Source: a bacterium (GTDB lineage Bacteria; Acidobacteriota; Polarisedimenticolia; J045). From it: a stretch of 38,882 bases of DNA. Below the pieces are notes generated by a model, which had not been told where the DNA came from, searched no databases, and saw only the letters and a program-made list of their open reading frames with translations. Shown in pieces: positions 8,065 through 16,481 of the stretch. A program made the position numbers and the translations under genes. The stretch is from assembly GCA_021372775.1 (NCBI GenBank), contig JAJFTU010000248.1, positions 1 to 38,882 on the forward strand, read 5' to 3'. Within the stretch, counting starts at the first letter, position 1, and the number at the start of each line of letters is the position of its first letter.

Positions 8065-9456
8065 TCAAGTTTCGTCCTCGTCGCCGCCCTCGTCACCACT
8101 TTTCCCGGCAAGGCCGAACTTTTTCGCGAAGTACCGGAACGACCGGAACGTCATGCCGAGGCGTTCGGCCGCCCGCTTCTGGACGCCGCCGCTCGCGGCG
8201 AGGGCCGCCGCCATCAGCGTCCGCCGTTCGGCGTCCAAGTGCGCTTCGAGGTCGAAGCCGTCGGGGAGCGCCCCGTCCTCGAGCCGCCGCTCCCCGCCGT
8301 CGAGCAGTTCCGGCGGCAGCGTCTCGACGCCGAGGTGGTCCCCCGCGGCGAGCGCCACGGCGCGCTCGAGCACGTTCTCCAGCTCCCGCACGTTGCCGGG
8401 CCAGGAGTGGCGCGCCAGCGCGGCGACGAAGCCCGGCGTCGTCCCGGAAATCCTCCGCCCCATCCGCTCCGCGGCGCGCGCGACGAGCGACTCGACGAGG
8501 TCCGGCAGGTCGTCCATCCGCTCGCGGAGCGACGGCAGGTGGACGCGGATCACGTTGATCCGGTAGTAGAGGTCGCCGCGGAAGCGTCCGTCCGCGACCA
8601 AGGACTCGAGGTCCTGGTGGGTCGCGGCGACGATCCGCACGTCCACCGGGATCTCCTCCGCGCCGCCGACCCGCCGGATCCGCCGCTCCTGCAGCACCCG
8701 CAGCAGCTTGGCCTGCATCGCGGCCGGCATGTCGCCGATCTCGTCGAGCAGCAGCGTGCCTCCCGCCGCCGATTCGACGAGGCCGGCGCGCGAGCGGTCC
8801 GCCCCGGTGAAGGCGCCGCGCACGTGGCCGAACAGCTCGGACTCCAGCAGGTCGGGCGGGATCGCCGCGCAGTTGATCGAGACGAGCGGCTTCTCGGCGC
8901 GGCGCGAGGCGCGGTGCAGCGCGCGGGCGGCGATCTCCTTCCCCGATCCCGACTCGCCGGTGAAGAGGACCGTGGCGTCGGTCGGCGCGACCCGCTCGAT
9001 CAGCTCGCGCACCGCGCGGATCGCCGGCGAGTGGCCGGCGAGGTCGGACGAGACGGCGAGGCGCGCCTTGAGCCGCCGGTTCTCCAGCGAGAGGTCGTGC
9101 ATGCCGAGCGCGCGCCGGACGTGCAGCCCCATCTCCTCGATGTCGAACGGCTTCTCGAGATAGTTCACGGCGCCGTGGCGCATCGCCTCGATCGCCGATT
9201 CTTTCGTGCCGTAGGCGGTGACGACGATCGACGGCGTGTCCGGAGCGATCTCCGCCGCGCGGCGCAGCAGCTCGACGCCGTCGATTCCCGGCATCGCCAA
9301 GTCGGTCAGCAGCAGGTCCACCGGCTCGGCGGCGAGCGTTTCGAGCGCGGCCTCGCCCGAGGCGGCGGCGAGCACGCGGTGCCCGTCGGCCTCGAGCGCG
9401 GCGGCGAGCATCTCGCGGATGCCCCGCTCGTCGTCCACGACCAAGACGACCGCCAT
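8065..9456 (-). CDS. pilR: NtrC-family sigma-54 response regulator (PilR type)
   Basis: A 463-residue activator. The receiver domain (1-120) has the acidic pocket DDE (8-10), phospho-acceptor Asp52 in LLLTDLAMPG and Lys102 in EKPFD. The AAA+ domain (about 138-375) has Walker A GESGSGKE (167-174), the sigma-54 contact loop GAFTGA (214-219) and Walker B TLLLDEIGD. The Fis-type DNA-binding helices are at the C-terminus (QKRAAERLGMTFRSFRYFAKK). It should hydrolyse ATP to open RpoN promoters when phosphorylated. It starts 2 bp after the pilS stop and lies just upstream of the predicted sigma-54 promoter of the pilins, so the target is very likely that promoter. Family and context agree with PilR. 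The Asp-, Glu- and Gly-rich tail after the helix-turn-helix is unremarkable. Confidence 0.95.
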   Translation of the reverse strand: MAVVLVVDDERGIREMLAAALEADGHRVLAAASGEAALETLAAEPVDLLLTDLAMPGIDGVELLRRAAEIAPDTPSIVVTAYGTKESAIEAMRHGAVNYLEKPFDIEEMGLHVRRALGMHDLSLENRRLKARLAVSSDLAGHSPAIRAVRELIERVAPTDATVLFTGESGSGKEIAARALHRASRRAEKPLVSINCAAIPPDLLESELFGHVRGAFTGADRSRAGLVESAAGGTLLLDEIGDMPAAMQAKLLRVLQERRIRRVGGAEEIPVDVRIVAATHQDLESLVADGRFRGDLYYRINVIRVHLPSLRERMDDLPDLVESLVARAAERMGRRISGTTPGFVAALARHSWPGNVRELENVLERAVALAAGDHLGVETLPPELLDGGERRLEDGALPDGFDLEAHLDAERRTLMAAALAASGGVQKRAAERLGMTFRSFRYFAKKFGLAGKSGDEGGDEDET

Positions 9457-9458
9457 CG

Positions 9459-11102
<1,644 letters not shown>

Positions 11103-11118
11103 CGGAGGCGCGGCGGGA

Positions 11119-11140
11119 GGGCGGGCCGCGCGGCCCGCCC
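11119..11140. other. 22-bp perfect GC palindrome between pilC and pilS
   Basis: The sequence centred on GGGCCGCGCGGCCC is fully self-complementary over 22 bp in the 52-bp gap between pilC and pilS. It has no T-run after it. It could form a hairpin that damps read-through from the structural pilus genes into the regulators, but this is not shown. Confidence 0.45.
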
Positions 11141-11154
11141 CCCGCCGAGGAGAC

Positions 11155-12357
11155 TCAGCCGATCTTGCTGATCAGCGAGAACATCGGCATGTACATCGCG
11201 ATGACGATGCCGCCGATGACGACGCCGAGGAAGAGGATGATCAGCGGCTCGAGGAGCGAGAGCAGGTTCTGCGTCGCCTCGTCCACTTCGTCCTCGTAGA
11301 AGTCGGCGATCTTGGAGAGCATCGTGTCCATCGCGCCCGTCTGCTCGCCGACCTGGACCATCTGCACGACCATCGACGGGAAGACGCCCGACTTGGCCAG
11401 CGGCTCGCTGATCGTCTTTCCCTGCTCGACCTCCTTGCGGACGTTCTGGATCGCCTCCTGCACGACGGCGTTGCCGGCGGTGCGGGCGGTGATGTCGAGC
11501 CCGTCGAGGATCGGCACGCCCGAGCTGGTCAGCGTGCCCAGCGTGCGGCAGAAGCGCGCGACGGCGATCTTGCGCAGCAGCGTCCCGATGACCGGGAACT
11601 TGAGCATGAAGGCGTCGAGCGTCCGCCGCCCCTGCGGCGTCTGGTAGTACTGCCGCACGAGCACGACCGCGGCGACGATCACGCCGAGCACCAGCCACCA
11701 CCAGCTGCGGAGGAAGTTGGACAGGTTCACGACGATCTGCGTCGGCAGCGGCAGCTGGGCGCCGAGGCCGGCGAACAGGTCGGCGAAGACCGGGATGACG
11801 AACGTCAGGATGACCCAGACGACGACGCAGGCGATGACGATGACCGAGACCGGGTAGACCAACGCGCCGCGGACCGCCGCCTTGAGCTTCACCGCCTTCT
11901 CGATGTAGGTCGAGAGGCGCTGCAGGATCGTGTCGAGGATGCCGCCGGCCTCGCCGGCGGCGACCATGTTGGCGTAGAGGTCGTCGAAGACCTTCGGGTG
12001 CTTGCGCATCGCGTCGGCGAGCGTGGACCCCGACTCGACGTCCTGGCGCACGTCGGTGAGGACGGCCGCGAAGACCTTGTTCGACTGCTGGCCGGCGAGG
12101 ATCTCGAGGCACTGCACCAGCGGCAGGCCGGCGTCGATCATCACCGAGAACTGACGCGTGAAGACGGCGATGTCCTTGCTGCCGACCGACCCGCGCAGCT
12201 TCGGCAGCGCCAGTTCCTTGCCCCGCTCGGCGACGGTCGCCTGCGTCACGCCTTGGCGGCGCAGGGCGGCGATCGCCTCCGCGCGGCTGGACGCCTGCAT
12301 CGTCCCCTCGCGCATCTCGCCGGTGCGGGTCTTTCCTTTCCACGCGTAGGTCGGCAT
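11155..12357 (-). CDS. pilC: Type IV pilus inner-membrane platform protein PilC
   Basis: 400 residues, the normal length for PilC/GspF. It starts MPTYAWKGKTRTGEMREG, typical of the family, and contains two T2SF repeats (about 65-190 and 268-390). Signatures such as GEAGGILDTILQRLSTYIEK in the first and GEQTGAMDTMLSKIADFYE in the second are visible. Three strongly hydrophobic segments are seen (near 170-195, 220-240 and 370-395). PilC couples the PilB and PilT motors to the pilin-assembly site in the inner membrane. A GGAGGG ribosome site precedes the ATG. It sits directly after pilT, 49 bp away, in the classical pilB-pilT-pilC order. Confidence 0.97.
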   Translation of the reverse strand: MPTYAWKGKTRTGEMREGTMQASSRAEAIAALRRQGVTQATVAERGKELALPKLRGSVGSKDIAVFTRQFSVMIDAGLPLVQCLEILAGQQSNKVFAAVLTDVRQDVESGSTLADAMRKHPKVFDDLYANMVAAGEAGGILDTILQRLSTYIEKAVKLKAAVRGALVYPVSVIVIACVVVWVILTFVIPVFADLFAGLGAQLPLPTQIVVNLSNFLRSWWWLVLGVIVAAVVLVRQYYQTPQGRRTLDAFMLKFPVIGTLLRKIAVARFCRTLGTLTSSGVPILDGLDITARTAGNAVVQEAIQNVRKEVEQGKTISEPLAKSGVFPSMVVQMVQVGEQTGAMDTMLSKIADFYEDEVDEATQNLLSLLEPLIILFLGVVIGGIVIAMYMPMFSLISKIG

Positions 12358-12406
12358 CTTCCGCTCCCTCCCGGCGCGGCGGCGCGCCGAGGGCTTTACG
12401 GCCGTT

Positions 12407-13531
12407 TCAGCGGCGGGCGCCGGGGCCCGCCGCCGGCGGCGCGACGGGGGCTCCGAGCGTGCCCACGCCGCGGTTGATCATCTCCTGCAGCTCATCGGCG
12501 TTGTGCGAGACCGCCAGCGCGGTCTGCAGCGTGATGAGGCGGCGGAAGTAGAGCGTGGCCAGCGATTGGTTGAAGGTCTGCATCCCGAACTTCGACTGCC
12601 CGGACTGCATCATCGCGTAGATCTGGTGGACCTTGTCCTCGCGGATCAGGTTCCGGATGGCCGTGTTGGGGATCAGGATCTCCATCGCCAGCGTGCGCCC
12701 GTGCCCGCTGGACCGCGGCAGCAGCGCCTGGCAGAGGATTCCCTCCAAGGTCAGCGAGAGCTGCGAGCGGACCTGCGGCTGCTGGTTCGGCGGGAAGACG
12801 TCGATGATGCGGTTGATCGTCTGCGCGGCCGAGTTGGTGTGCAGCGTGGCGAACGTCAGGTGGCCCGTCTCGGCCACCCGCAGCGCGCACTCGATCGTCT
12901 CGAGGTCGCGCATTTCGCCGATCAGCACGATGTCCGGGTCCTGCCGCAGCACCGAGCGCAGCGCCGCGGGGAAGGAGCGCGTGTCGGTCCCGATCTCCCG
13001 CTGGTTGACGAGGCAGCGCTTGTGGGAGTGCAGGTACTCGATCGGGTCCTCGATCGTCACGATGTGCGACTGCCGCTCGCGGTTGATCTTGTCGATCATC
13101 GCGGCGAGCGTCGTGCTCTTGCCCGAGCCGGTCGGCCCCGTGACGAGCACCAGGCCGCGCGGCCGCTCGGCGAGCTGGGAGACGGTCTCGGGCAGCCCGA
13201 GCTCCTGGAACGACTTGATCTCCCAGGGGATCGTGCGGAAGGCGGCGCCGACGGCGCCCCGCTGGTTGAAGACGTTGGCGCGGAAGCGCGCCAGCCCCTT
13301 GATGCCGAACGAGAAGTCGAGCTCGAGGTTCTCCTCGAAGCGGTGCTTCTGCTGGTCGGTCATCACCGAGTAGCAGAGGGCCTTCGTCTCCGCCGCGCCG
13401 AGCGGCGGCAACTGCAGCGGGACGAGCTCGCCGTCGATGCGGATCTGCGGCGGCGAGTTGGTGGTGATGTGCAGGTCGGTCGCTCCCTGCTCGACCATCG
13501 TCTTCAGCAACTGCTGCAGCGTGACCGTCAC
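12407..13531 (-). CDS. pilT: Type IV pilus retraction ATPase PilT
   Basis: 374 residues with the full PilT architecture. There is an N-terminal PAS-like domain (DLHITTNSPPQIRIDGE), Walker A GPTGSGKST (132-140), the Asp box around EDPIEYLH, Walker B IVLIGEMRD (201-209), the His box and the retraction-specific AIRNLIRE motif (291-298). That motif separates PilT from PilB. It hydrolyses ATP as a hexamer to pull pilus subunits back into the membrane, powering twitching and DNA uptake. The start is GTG at 13531, supported by GGAGG seven bases upstream. It lies between pilB and pilC. The Pro/Ala/Gly-rich C-terminal tail after residue 355 looks disordered. Only one PilT is present here. Confidence 0.97.
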   Translation of the reverse strand: MTVTLQQLLKTMVEQGATDLHITTNSPPQIRIDGELVPLQLPPLGAAETKALCYSVMTDQQKHRFEENLELDFSFGIKGLARFRANVFNQRGAVGAAFRTIPWEIKSFQELGLPETVSQLAERPRGLVLVTGPTGSGKSTTLAAMIDKINRERQSHIVTIEDPIEYLHSHKRCLVNQREIGTDTRSFPAALRSVLRQDPDIVLIGEMRDLETIECALRVAETGHLTFATLHTNSAAQTINRIIDVFPPNQQPQVRSQLSLTLEGILCQALLPRSSGHGRTLAMEILIPNTAIRNLIREDKVHQIYAMMQSGQSKFGMQTFNQSLATLYFRRLITLQTALAVSHNADELQEMINRGVGTLGAPVAPPAAGPGARR

Positions 13532-13553
13532 TTCCCGCCTCCCCGCGTCGAGC

Positions 13554-15296
13554 TCAGAGAACCGTCTCGCGCACGACTTCGTCGATCGTCGTCACGCCGT
13601 CCGCGATCTTGGTCAGTCCCGAATGGCGCAGCGAGATCATCCCCTCCTCGATCGCCCGCCGCTTCAGTTCCAGCGCCGAGCAGCCGGTGAGGATCATCTC
13701 GCGGATCTCGTCGCTGATCTCCAGCACCTCGAAGAGGCCGACGCGCCCCTTGTAGCCCGTGTTGTTGCAGGTCGGGCAGCCGCGTCCCTTGAAGACCTTC
13801 GCCGTCTCCGCCTCCTCGGGGGTGAAGCCGATGTCCACGAGGGCGCGCGGCGGAACGGGCATCTCCTGCTTGCAGTCGCGGCAGACGCGCCGCACGAGCC
13901 GCTGAGCGCAGATCAGGTTCACCGACGTCGCGACGAGGAACGGCTCGATGCCCATGTTCATCAGTCGGTTGATCGTCGAGGGGGCGTCGTTGGTGTGCAG
14001 CGTCGAAAGGACCAAGTGGCCGGTGAGCGCCGCCTTGACGGCGATTTCCGCGGTCTCGAAGTCGCGGATTTCGCCGATCAGGATGATGTTCGGGTCCTGG
14101 CGCAGGAAGGCGCGCAGCGCCTCGGCGAAGGTCAGCCCGATCGCCTCCTTCGTCTGCACCTGGTTGATCCCGTGGAGGTTGAACTCCACCGGGTCCTCGG
14201 CGGTCATGATGTTCGTCTCGGGCGTGTTGACCCGTCCGATGGCCGAGTAGAGGGTGTTCGTCTTGCCCGACCCGGTCGGGCCGGTGACGAGGACCATCCC
14301 CCACGGCTTCAGGATCGCCTTGGTGAACTTCTCGAGCGATTCCGACTCGAAGCCGAGCTTCGTCAGGTCGAGCGCCAGGTTCTCCCGGTCGAGGAGCCGC
14401 AGCACGACCTTCTCGCCGAACAGCACCGGCACGGTCGAGACGCGGTAGTCCATCTCGCGCGTCCGGCCGTCGAGCCGCATCTTGATCTTGATCCGGCCGT
14501 CCTGCGGCAGCCGCCGCTCCGCGATGTCGAGCTTGGCCAGGATCTTCAGGCGGCTGATGATCGCGTCGCGCAGCTTCATCGGCGGCTTCATGTACTCGTA
14601 GAGCACGCCGTCGACGCGCAGCCGCACGCGGAAGTCCTTCTCGTAGCTCTCGACGTGGATGTCCGACGCGCCGCGCTGGATCGCGTCCACGAGGATCTTG
14701 TTGACGACGCGCACGACCGGCGCGTCCTCCGACTGCACCTCGAGGTTGCCGGCGTCGATCTCGTCCTCGTCCGACATCAGCTCGAGGTCTTCGGCCGCCG
14801 CGCCCCCCTCCGCGTCCGCCGCCGCGGCCTCCGCCGCCATCTCCGCCCCGAAGAGCTCCATCCGCCGCTCTTCGTACGACTTGGCGATCGCCTCGCGCAG
14901 CGCGAACTCGCTGGCGAGGACCGGCTCGACCTCGCAGCCGGTGCGGAAGCGGATGTCGTCGAGCGCCACGACGTTCGTCGGATCGGACATCGCGAGGGTC
15001 AGGACGTTCCCCGCCTTGTGGACCGGGAAGACCTGATAGCGCGAGGCGAGCTGCTCGGGAATCTGCGCCAGCAGTTCGCGGTCCACGTGCGGGTAGAGGG
15101 AGCGCAGGTCGATCGCCGGGATGCCGTACTGCTCGGAGAGCATCTGCACGAGGTCTTCCTCGGTGACGCTCCCCTGGCTGACGAGGTGGAAGCCGACCTT
15201 CCCCCCCTCCGCCTTCTGCCGTTCGAGGGCCTGGCGCAACGCCTCCGGCGTGACCAGCCCCTCCTCCAGCAGCAGATCGCCGATTCGCTCCGACAT
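13554..15296 (-). CDS. pilB: Type IV pilus extension ATPase PilB
   Basis: 580 residues from the ATG at 15296. That start is chosen because GGGAG precedes it and the conserved N-terminus begins there; an upstream in-frame ATG at 15338 would add 14 unlike residues. The MshEN/T2SSE_N domain covers about 1-145 with two repeats, RIGDLLLEEGLVTPEAL and VGFHLVSQGSVTEEDL, each near the c-di-GMP-binding consensus. An acidic, Ala-rich linker follows (about 148-192). The ATPase part has Walker A GPTGSGKTN (339-347) and Walker B NIILIGEIRD (403-412). A zinc site is formed by Cys472, Cys475, Cys507 and Cys510. It drives pilus extension. It follows the Roadblock gene after a 141-bp gap. Confidence 0.97.
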   Translation of the reverse strand: MSERIGDLLLEEGLVTPEALRQALERQKAEGGKVGFHLVSQGSVTEEDLVQMLSEQYGIPAIDLRSLYPHVDRELLAQIPEQLASRYQVFPVHKAGNVLTLAMSDPTNVVALDDIRFRTGCEVEPVLASEFALREAIAKSYEERRMELFGAEMAAEAAAADAEGGAAAEDLELMSDEDEIDAGNLEVQSEDAPVVRVVNKILVDAIQRGASDIHVESYEKDFRVRLRVDGVLYEYMKPPMKLRDAIISRLKILAKLDIAERRLPQDGRIKIKMRLDGRTREMDYRVSTVPVLFGEKVVLRLLDRENLALDLTKLGFESESLEKFTKAILKPWGMVLVTGPTGSGKTNTLYSAIGRVNTPETNIMTAEDPVEFNLHGINQVQTKEAIGLTFAEALRAFLRQDPNIILIGEIRDFETAEIAVKAALTGHLVLSTLHTNDAPSTINRLMNMGIEPFLVATSVNLICAQRLVRRVCRDCKQEMPVPPRALVDIGFTPEEAETAKVFKGRGCPTCNNTGYKGRVGLFEVLEISDEIREMILTGCSALELKRRAIEEGMISLRHSGLTKIADGVTTIDEVVRETVL

Positions 15297-15437
15297 CGTC
15301 TCCCGCCTCGGCCGCGACCCACGGCCTTCCGCCGTCAAACGTGGCGGCCCGCCCCCGTTCGGTCAAGGCCGCCGTCCGGACCGTTCCGGTCGCCGACGGT
15401 CCGCGGACTCATTGTGTCACAGACCGCGCGCGGCGCG

Positions 15438-15824
15438 TCAGGCCAGCGCCTCCACGATCCGTCCGGCCGTGATCCGCGCCGCGAAGCGCGCCCGGCCGAT
15501 CCATTCCTCGAGCGGGATGCGCAGGATCAGGAACAGGTCCAGAACGGCGATCCGCCGCACGACGAGCGTGCCGCGCTCGGCCGCCAGCACCCATTCCGCC
15601 GGCCGCCCGAGACGTCCCGCGCCGGCGACGCGGCCCATGACGAGCGCCGCGGCCATCGTCTCGACGGCGAGTTCCTCCGGGTCGGGACCGCCCGCGGCGG
15701 CGATGAACCGCTCGACGAGCATCCCCTGGCCGTCCACAAGAAGCGCCTCGCCGACGCCGGGGCAAACCCGCGCGACGTCGGCGAGGACGTCCTTCAAGGG
15801 AGGCTTGGCGGCCGCGGCGCCCAT
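15438..15824 (-). CDS. Roadblock/LC7-domain protein in the pilus operon
   Basis: A 128-residue single-domain protein with no signal peptide or membrane segment. GVGEALLVDGQGMLVERF near the start, EELAVETMAAALVMGRVAG in the middle and GTLVVRRIAVLDLFLILRI later follow the beta-helix-beta pattern of Roadblock/LC7 proteins. Bacterial members such as MglB act on small Ras-like GTPases (MglA) that place motility machines at a cell pole. It lies between the pilQ-side genes and pilB on the same strand. No GTPase gene is visible in this window. A link to control of pilus polarity or of the PilB motor is inferred from position and family only. The fold call rests on pattern recognition, not alignment. 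Confidence 0.7.
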   Translation of the reverse strand: MGAAAAKPPLKDVLADVARVCPGVGEALLVDGQGMLVERFIAAAGGPDPEELAVETMAAALVMGRVAGAGRLGRPAEWVLAAERGTLVVRRIAVLDLFLILRIPLEEWIGRARFAARITAGRIVEALA

Positions 15825-15876
15825 CGTCCGTTCCGGCGGAGTCAGGACGCGCGGCGCGCCGCGGCGCGGAGGCCGG

Positions 15877-16461
15877 TCACTTCCGTTTCGTCTGCGCGGC
15901 CAGGGAGCTCGAGCAGCTGCTGGCCACGGCGTAGTTCACCTTGTTGACCGAGTCGGGGACCGAGACGGTGACCACGTTCCCCGAGGCGTCCCGGCCGTGG
16001 AACGTCAGGCGGATCTGTCCCTGCAGCGGGGGATTCTCGCTGAGCAGGTTGAAGTAGTTCGCCACGTCCGCGGCGGTGAGGACGCTCACCGAGCCGTTGC
16101 CGGTCCCCTTGACCGGGATCGTCGCGTTGAACGCCTTCGTCACGCTGGCCGGCTGGCCGACGCCCGGCGGGTCGAACGCGATGTCCACCGACGAGAGCAG
16201 CACGTCGTTGAAGGCCGAGGTGTCGGCCGAGCCGACGATCCGCGACTGGAAGTTGAACGTCATCGGCACGTTGGTGAACGTGACGTGCCCCTCGGTGTCC
16301 GTCGTGCCGTCGCCGTCGATGCAGGCCTCGGACGGGGAGGACCCGACGAACGAGATCTCGTTCCGGGAGTCGTTCGGGCCGCCGGAGCTGCTGTTGCAGG
16401 CGCCGAAGGCGGCCACGGCCGCCAACGCCAAGATCAAAGCGGAAATCCGCCAAGCACTCAT
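15877..16461 (-). CDS. Small secreted lipoprotein of unknown function, directly after pilQ
   Basis: 194 residues. The N-terminus MSAWRISALILALAAVAAFGAC is a signal with a probable lipidated Cys22; the -3 residue is Phe, so the lipobox is slightly atypical. The mature part is Ser/Thr/Asn/Val-rich and alternates like a beta-sandwich. It contains CIDGDGTTDTEGHVTF (47-62), an Asp/Gly loop that could bind calcium. Cys47 and Cys183 could form a disulfide. A good GGAGG site precedes the ATG. It is only 20 bp from pilQ, so it is probably co-expressed. I do not recognise the family. A PilQ-associated lipoprotein (pilotin-like in role, not in sequence) or a pilus-associated surface protein is possible. 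Confidence 0.75.
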   Translation of the reverse strand: MSAWRISALILALAAVAAFGACNSSSGGPNDSRNEISFVGSSPSEACIDGDGTTDTEGHVTFTNVPMTFNFQSRIVGSADTSAFNDVLLSSVDIAFDPPGVGQPASVTKAFNATIPVKGTGNGSVSVLTAADVANYFNLLSENPPLQGQIRLTFHGRDASGNVVTVSVPDSVNKVNYAVASSCSSSLAAQTKRK

Positions 16462-16481
16462 GTTCCGTTTCCCTCCGTTCG

